Assembly (NCBI GenBank): GCA_022705125.1
Contig: JAKJFB010000087.1
Span: 1-9,272 of the forward strand
Origin: Pseudomonadota bacterium
GTDB lineage: Bacteria > Pseudomonadota > Gammaproteobacteria > Pseudomonadales > UBA5518
DNA: 9,272 nucleotides
Direction: 5' to 3'
Shown: positions 6,436-9,272 of the stretch, piece by piece
Layout of the letters: each line of letters opens with the position of its first letter
Numbering within the stretch: the stretch's first letter is position 1
Program-made: the position numbers and the translations under genes
The notes under the pieces: model-generated
What the model saw: only the letters and a program-made list of their open reading frames with translations
What the model was told of the DNA's origin: nothing
Databases searched by the model: none

Positions 6436-6846
6436 ATGTCCGAGCAGCAGCACGTCCGTGCGGACGGGACCGTGACGTTCCTTCCGCATCGGCTCAACCG
6501 CCACCCCGTTGTCGTGCGCGGCCTCACCGCCGACGAGCTGTGGATCTGCTGCGGCTTGTCCGGCGCCGCCGGCCTGCTGGTCGGCGCGCCGTTGTCCTGG
6601 ATGTTCCGCACGATCGCGCTGGCGCCGACGTTCGTTGTGCTGGGCGTGGCGCTGGGCGTGTTCATCGGCGGCGGCATCCTGCGGCGCCTGAAGCGCGGGC
6701 GCCCCGACACCTGGCTGTACCGGCAACTGCAATGGCGCATCGCCACGCGCCATCCGCTGATGGCGGGCTGGGTGGGCGGCCATGTGCTGATCTCGCGCTC
6801 CGGCTTCTGGACCACCCGCAGGTCTGCTTCAAGGGGTGCGCGATGA
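6436..6846 (+). CDS. TIGR03750-family conjugal transfer protein (DUF3487), TraL/VirB3-like
   Basis: A 136-residue inner-membrane protein. The soluble N terminus contains FLPHRLNRHPVVVRGLTADEL (15-35), typical of TIGR03750 / DUF3487. Two closely spaced hydrophobic helices follow (about 36-56 and 62-82), then a basic segment RRLKRGRPDTWLYRQLQWRIA that should face the cytoplasm. A short N-terminal arm followed by a helical hairpin matches the plan of VirB3 and F-plasmid TraL, which sit at the base of the channel next to the VirB4-type ATPase. Its place after a pilin candidate and before a VirB8-like gene agrees with that, though sequence relationship is not shown here. The stop overlaps the next ATG (ATGA, 6843-6846). 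Confidence 0.92.
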   Translation: MSEQQHVRADGTVTFLPHRLNRHPVVVRGLTADELWICCGLSGAAGLLVGAPLSWMFRTIALAPTFVVLGVALGVFIGGGILRRLKRGRPDTWLYRQLQWRIATRHPLMAGWVGGHVLISRSGFWTTRRSASRGAR

Positions 6847-7535
6847 GCCGCTTCAAGAACGAGATCGCTCACCTGCAGGCGCACATCAAGACGCTTCGCC
6901 TGGGTGCCGGCGCGCTGGTCATCGTCGCCCTCGTGATGGGCGGCGGCTGGTGGAGCGCGCCACGCGATCTGACCATCCATGTCCCGCCCGACCTGCGCTC
7001 CGGCAGCACCCGGAAATGGTGGGAGGTGCCGCCCGAATCGGTCTATGCGTTCACGTTCTACGTGTTCCAGACCCTCAACCGTTGGCCCACGAATGGCGAG
7101 GAGGACTATGCCCGCAACCTCCACACGCTCTCGCCGTACCTCACGCCGTCCTGCCAGGCCTTCCTGCGCGCGGACTACGACTACCGCCGCAGCACGGGCG
7201 AGCTGCGCCAGCGCGTGCGCGGCATCTACGAAATCCCCGGCCGCGGCTACGGCGACGACCCTACGGCGCGCGTGCGCACGGTCTCCGATCGCGACTGGGT
7301 GGTGACGCTGGACATCACGGCGGACGAGTACTACGGCGCGGAGCAGGTAAAGCGCGCCCTGGTGCGCTACCCGGTGAAAGTCACCAAGGTGGACATCGAC
7401 CCCGCACGCAACCCCTTCGGCCTGGCGCTCGACTGCTACGACGGCACGCCCCAGCGCATCAGCACCCCGGAACCGACGCGCCCGGCATCCGGCGGTCTGT
7501 CTCCGCACGCGCCTCAAGGAGGAAATACCCCATGA
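6843..7535 (+). CDS. TIGR03746-family ICE protein (DUF2895), VirB8/TraE-like
   Basis: A 230-residue bitopic inner-membrane protein: short cytoplasmic N terminus, one helix at about 21-37 (GAGALVIVALVMGGGWW), then a periplasmic domain. The start is the ATG of the ATGA overlap at 6843; upstream codons in this frame lie inside the previous gene. Diagnostic blocks are LTIHVPPDLRSG (43-54), VYAFTFYVFQTLNRWPTNGEEDYARN (67-92) and LTPSCQAFL (100-108), which I assign to TIGR03746 / DUF2895 (PFL_4703). Single N-terminal helix, alpha+beta periplasmic domain and position before a VirB9-like gene match VirB8/TraE proteins, which nucleate the inner-membrane part of the channel. The Pro-rich last 25 residues look disordered. 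Confidence 0.93.
   Translation: MSRFKNEIAHLQAHIKTLRLGAGALVIVALVMGGGWWSAPRDLTIHVPPDLRSGSTRKWWEVPPESVYAFTFYVFQTLNRWPTNGEEDYARNLHTLSPYLTPSCQAFLRADYDYRRSTGELRQRVRGIYEIPGRGYGDDPTARVRTVSDRDWVVTLDITADEYYGAEQVKRALVRYPVKVTKVDIDPARNPFGLALDCYDGTPQRISTPEPTRPASGGLSPHAPQGGNTP
7516..7522 (+). promoter_or_regulatory. Strong ribosome binding site for the DUF3438 gene
   Basis: AAGGAGG ends 9 bases before the ATG at 7532 and lies inside the end of the previous coding sequence. It is one of the two best Shine-Dalgarno matches in the window, suggesting strong independent initiation as well as coupling. Confidence 0.7.
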
Positions 7536-8446
7536 AGCACCCTGTACTCATGCTGCTGGGGCTGCTGGCCGTGGCTGCGTTCCCCGCCGCTCAGGCGGTG
7601 GAGATCCTGCGCTGGGAACGCATGCCGTTGGCGGTGCCGCTGAAGGTCGGCCAGGAGCGGATCGTGTTCATCGACCGCAACGTCCGCGTCGGAGTGCCTG
7701 CGGGCGTGGGCGAACGCCTGCGCGTACAGAGCGCAGGCGGCGCGGTGTACCTGCGCGCCAGCGAGCCAATCGAGCCCACGCGGCTGCAATTGCAGGACGC
7801 CGACACCGGCGCGCTGATCCTGCTGGACATTGCGGCCGAGGCGCCCAAGGACGGCGAAGCCGAACTGGAGCCGGTGCGCATCGTCGAGGACAGCAGCACT
7901 CCGGCTCGCTATGGCGATCAGTCCAACGGTGCCGAGGCCCCGGCGCGCGCCCAGGACCAGTCGGGTGCGCGGCCGGCGCGGCGCGAAACCCCCATCCCCG
8001 TGGTGCTGACCCGCTTCGCCGCGCAGAGCCTTTACGCGCCGCTGCGCACCGTGGAGCCACTGCCGGGCGTCATGCGCATCAACCTGCGCCGCGACATGGA
8101 CCTCGGCACGCTGATGCCGACATTGCCCGTGCGCGCACTCGCGCTCGCGTCGTGGCGTCTGGAAGACCAATGGGTGACGGCCGTGCGCCTGACCAATACC
8201 AGCGCCGGCTGGGTCACGCTTGATCCGCGTGTGCTGCAGGGCGATTTCCTGACGGCGACCTTCCAGCATGAGGCGCTCGGGCCGCACGGCGTGCCCGAGG
8301 ACACGACCGTCCTGTACCTGGTGACGCGCGGGCACGGCTTGGCGCAGTCGCTGCTGCCGGCCATTCACCGCTTCGACCCAGCCGTGCATCTGCCGCAGCC
8401 AGAAGCCGAAGCCACCGAACGCAAGGAGGCCGATCATGCGCAGTAA
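7532..8446 (+). CDS. TIGR03749-family ICE protein (DUF3438), TraK/VirB9-like
   Basis: A 304-residue secreted protein. The signal peptide is clear (MKHPVLMLLGLLAVAAFPAAQA, cleavage after A22), followed by VEILRWERMPLAVPLKVGQERIVFID. That beta-rich N-terminal block resembles the start of TraK/VirB9 proteins, where mature chains open with a strand that answers to the inner and outer membrane core. A charged linker with an Ala/Pro/Gln-rich stretch (about 120-155) leads to a second beta domain (about 155-285), with ETPIPVVLTRFAAQSLYAP, WRLEDQWVTAVRLTN and VLYLVTRGHGL, as in TIGR03749 / DUF3438 (PFL_4704). It has no cysteine, so it is not a lipoprotein. Its start overlaps the preceding stop and its end overlaps the next gene by 11 bases. 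The functional analogy is inference; the family call is firm. Confidence 0.93.
   Translation: MKHPVLMLLGLLAVAAFPAAQAVEILRWERMPLAVPLKVGQERIVFIDRNVRVGVPAGVGERLRVQSAGGAVYLRASEPIEPTRLQLQDADTGALILLDIAAEAPKDGEAELEPVRIVEDSSTPARYGDQSNGAEAPARAQDQSGARPARRETPIPVVLTRFAAQSLYAPLRTVEPLPGVMRINLRRDMDLGTLMPTLPVRALALASWRLEDQWVTAVRLTNTSAGWVTLDPRVLQGDFLTATFQHEALGPHGVPEDTTVLYLVTRGHGLAQSLLPAIHRFDPAVHLPQPEAEATERKEADHAQ
8423..8429 (+). promoter_or_regulatory. Strong ribosome binding site for the TIGR03752 gene
   Basis: AAGGAGG ends 6 bases before the ATG at 8436. It fixes the start of a gene that has no stop inside the window and shows it is initiated within the end of the DUF3438 gene. Confidence 0.7.
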
Positions 8447-9272
8447 CGGACTCCTGAAGTGGCTGATGATCCCCGTCGCCATCCTGGTGCTGTTCGTCGG
8501 CATCCGCCTGTTCTCGGGTGGAAGCACGTCGGCGCCGCCCGCTAGCGATGCCGGCGCCCAGCTCACGCCAGAAGAAATGAAGGCGTTGGGCATCGAAGGC
8601 GATACCCCGCGCGACACCGTGGCCACGCTCGTCGCCCAAGTGAAGCAGTTGCGCACCGAGCTTCAGACGGCGCTCTCGGACAACAAGTCCCAGCGCGAAG
8701 AGAACCAGCGCCTGCGTCAGCGCGAGAACTCGATCGACCAGCGCATCAACTCTGCGCTGGAGTCCGAGCGCTCCAACCTGCGGCGCGACCAGGAGCAGGC
8801 GGCCAGCACGCGCCAGCAGACCGAAGGGCTACTCGCCGACCTACAGCGGCGCCTGGACAGCATTGGTGGGCGCGGTGGCAGCCATGCCGATCTGCCCGTG
8901 GGCCTGGGGCTGCAGGGGGGCGACGAGGCCGGGATGGAAGGCGGCATGCGCTGGGTTGAACCGGATGACGCGAAGCCTGCCGAGGGACGCAACAGGGGGC
9001 GCGGCACGGCTGGCGGCATGAGCTTCCCGACGAGCTTCGGCCCCGAGCAGAGCACGTTGCAAACCACGGCGGAAACCGTGGCGAACGCCGGGGCACGCGC
9101 CGCGGGCGTCAAGACCGCAAAGCCCGTCTATACCGTCCCCACGAACTCCACGCTCATGGGCTCGGTGGCGATGACAGCGCTGATCGGGCGTGTGCCGATC
9201 GACGGCACCGTCAACGACCCGTACCCCTTCAAGGTGCTGGTGGGGCCGGACAACCTCACGGCGAACGGCATC
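8436..9272 (+). CDS. TIGR03752-family ICE protein, TraB/VirB10-like (3' end missing)
   Basis: The frame is open from the ATG at 8436 to the right edge with no stop, giving the first 279 residues of a protein whose family I recall as being well over 400 residues. A short cytoplasmic tail precedes a single helix (about 9-27, LWLMIPVAILVLFVG-like). Next come a linker with LTPEEMKALGI, a long heptad-like coiled coil (about 60-140, rich in Gln, Arg, Glu and Leu), a Gly-rich flexible region (about 143-200), and the start of a beta domain with VYTVPTNSTLMGSVAMTALIGRVP and NDPYPFKVLVGPDNLTANGI. That closing block is characteristic of TIGR03752. One inner-membrane helix, a periplasm-spanning coil/linker and a beta-barrel domain is the plan of VirB10/TraB, the protein that bridges both membranes. 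The overlap with the upstream gene is 11 bases. Confidence 0.92.
   Translation, partial: MRSNGLLKWLMIPVAILVLFVGIRLFSGGSTSAPPASDAGAQLTPEEMKALGIEGDTPRDTVATLVAQVKQLRTELQTALSDNKSQREENQRLRQRENSIDQRINSALESERSNLRRDQEQAASTRQQTEGLLADLQRRLDSIGGRGGSHADLPVGLGLQGGDEAGMEGGMRWVEPDDAKPAEGRNRGRGTAGGMSFPTSFGPEQSTLQTTAETVANAGARAAGVKTAKPVYTVPTNSTLMGSVAMTALIGRVPIDGTVNDPYPFKVLVGPDNLTANGI

Noticed and set aside
8915..8920. Run of six G in the TIGR03752 gene as a frameshift or phase-variable site
   Set aside because: The reading frame stays open on both sides and matches the expected family pattern downstream. A six-base G run is unremarkable in this composition.
1..9272. CRISPR array, tRNA, insertion sequence or attachment site
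   Set aside because: No regularly spaced repeats, cloverleaf, transposase-like protein or terminal inverted repeats were seen. The window is almost entirely filled with conjugation genes.

Overview
The window is a slice of the conjugation (type IV secretion) region of an integrative and conjugative element (ICE) of the ICEclc / PAGI-2 / PFGI-1 superfamily, the type usually called MPF-G or GI-like after the Haemophilus ICEHin1056. The DNA is GC-rich with strongly G/C-ending codons. Together with the gene families this points to a beta- or gammaproteobacterial host such as Pseudomonas, Xanthomonas/Stenotrophomonas, Achromobacter/Bordetella or Burkholderia-like bacteria. The genus cannot be fixed from this slice. 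Family names (TIGR/DUF) are recalled from protein patterns and gene order, not from a search.

All thirteen genes lie on the + strand and most touch or overlap. Left block (1-5336): the 3' end of a coiled-coil protein with a small C-terminal beta domain; a secreted CxxC protein (TIGR03759 type); a lytic transglycosylase; a secreted TIGR03765 protein; the TraD coupling ATPase; and a TIGR03747 (DUF4400) membrane protein. A 98-bp spacer of lower GC (5337-5434) follows, the only real intergenic gap. Right block (5435-9272): a RAQPRD-family secreted protein, three small membrane proteins (TIGR03758, TIGR03745, TIGR03750), then a DUF2895, a DUF3438 and a TIGR03752 protein; the last runs off the right edge.

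Together the products would build part of a mating apparatus. The transglycosylase opens peptidoglycan, the CxxC protein probably assists periplasmic folding, TraD delivers the relaxase-DNA complex, the small hydrophobic proteins are candidates for pilin and pilus-base subunits, and the last three are the likely VirB8/VirB9/VirB10 (TraE/TraK/TraB) equivalents of the envelope-spanning core. The order of the right block resembles the traA-L-E-K-B order of the F plasmid.

No tRNA, rRNA, CRISPR array, insertion sequence, attachment site, relaxase, integrase or cargo gene is visible. No gene shows a frameshift, and the two edge genes are cut only by the window. I see a conserved ICE transfer module, not a clearly new system. 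The most useful leads are the partly characterised proteins around the transglycosylase and the spacer at 5337-5434.
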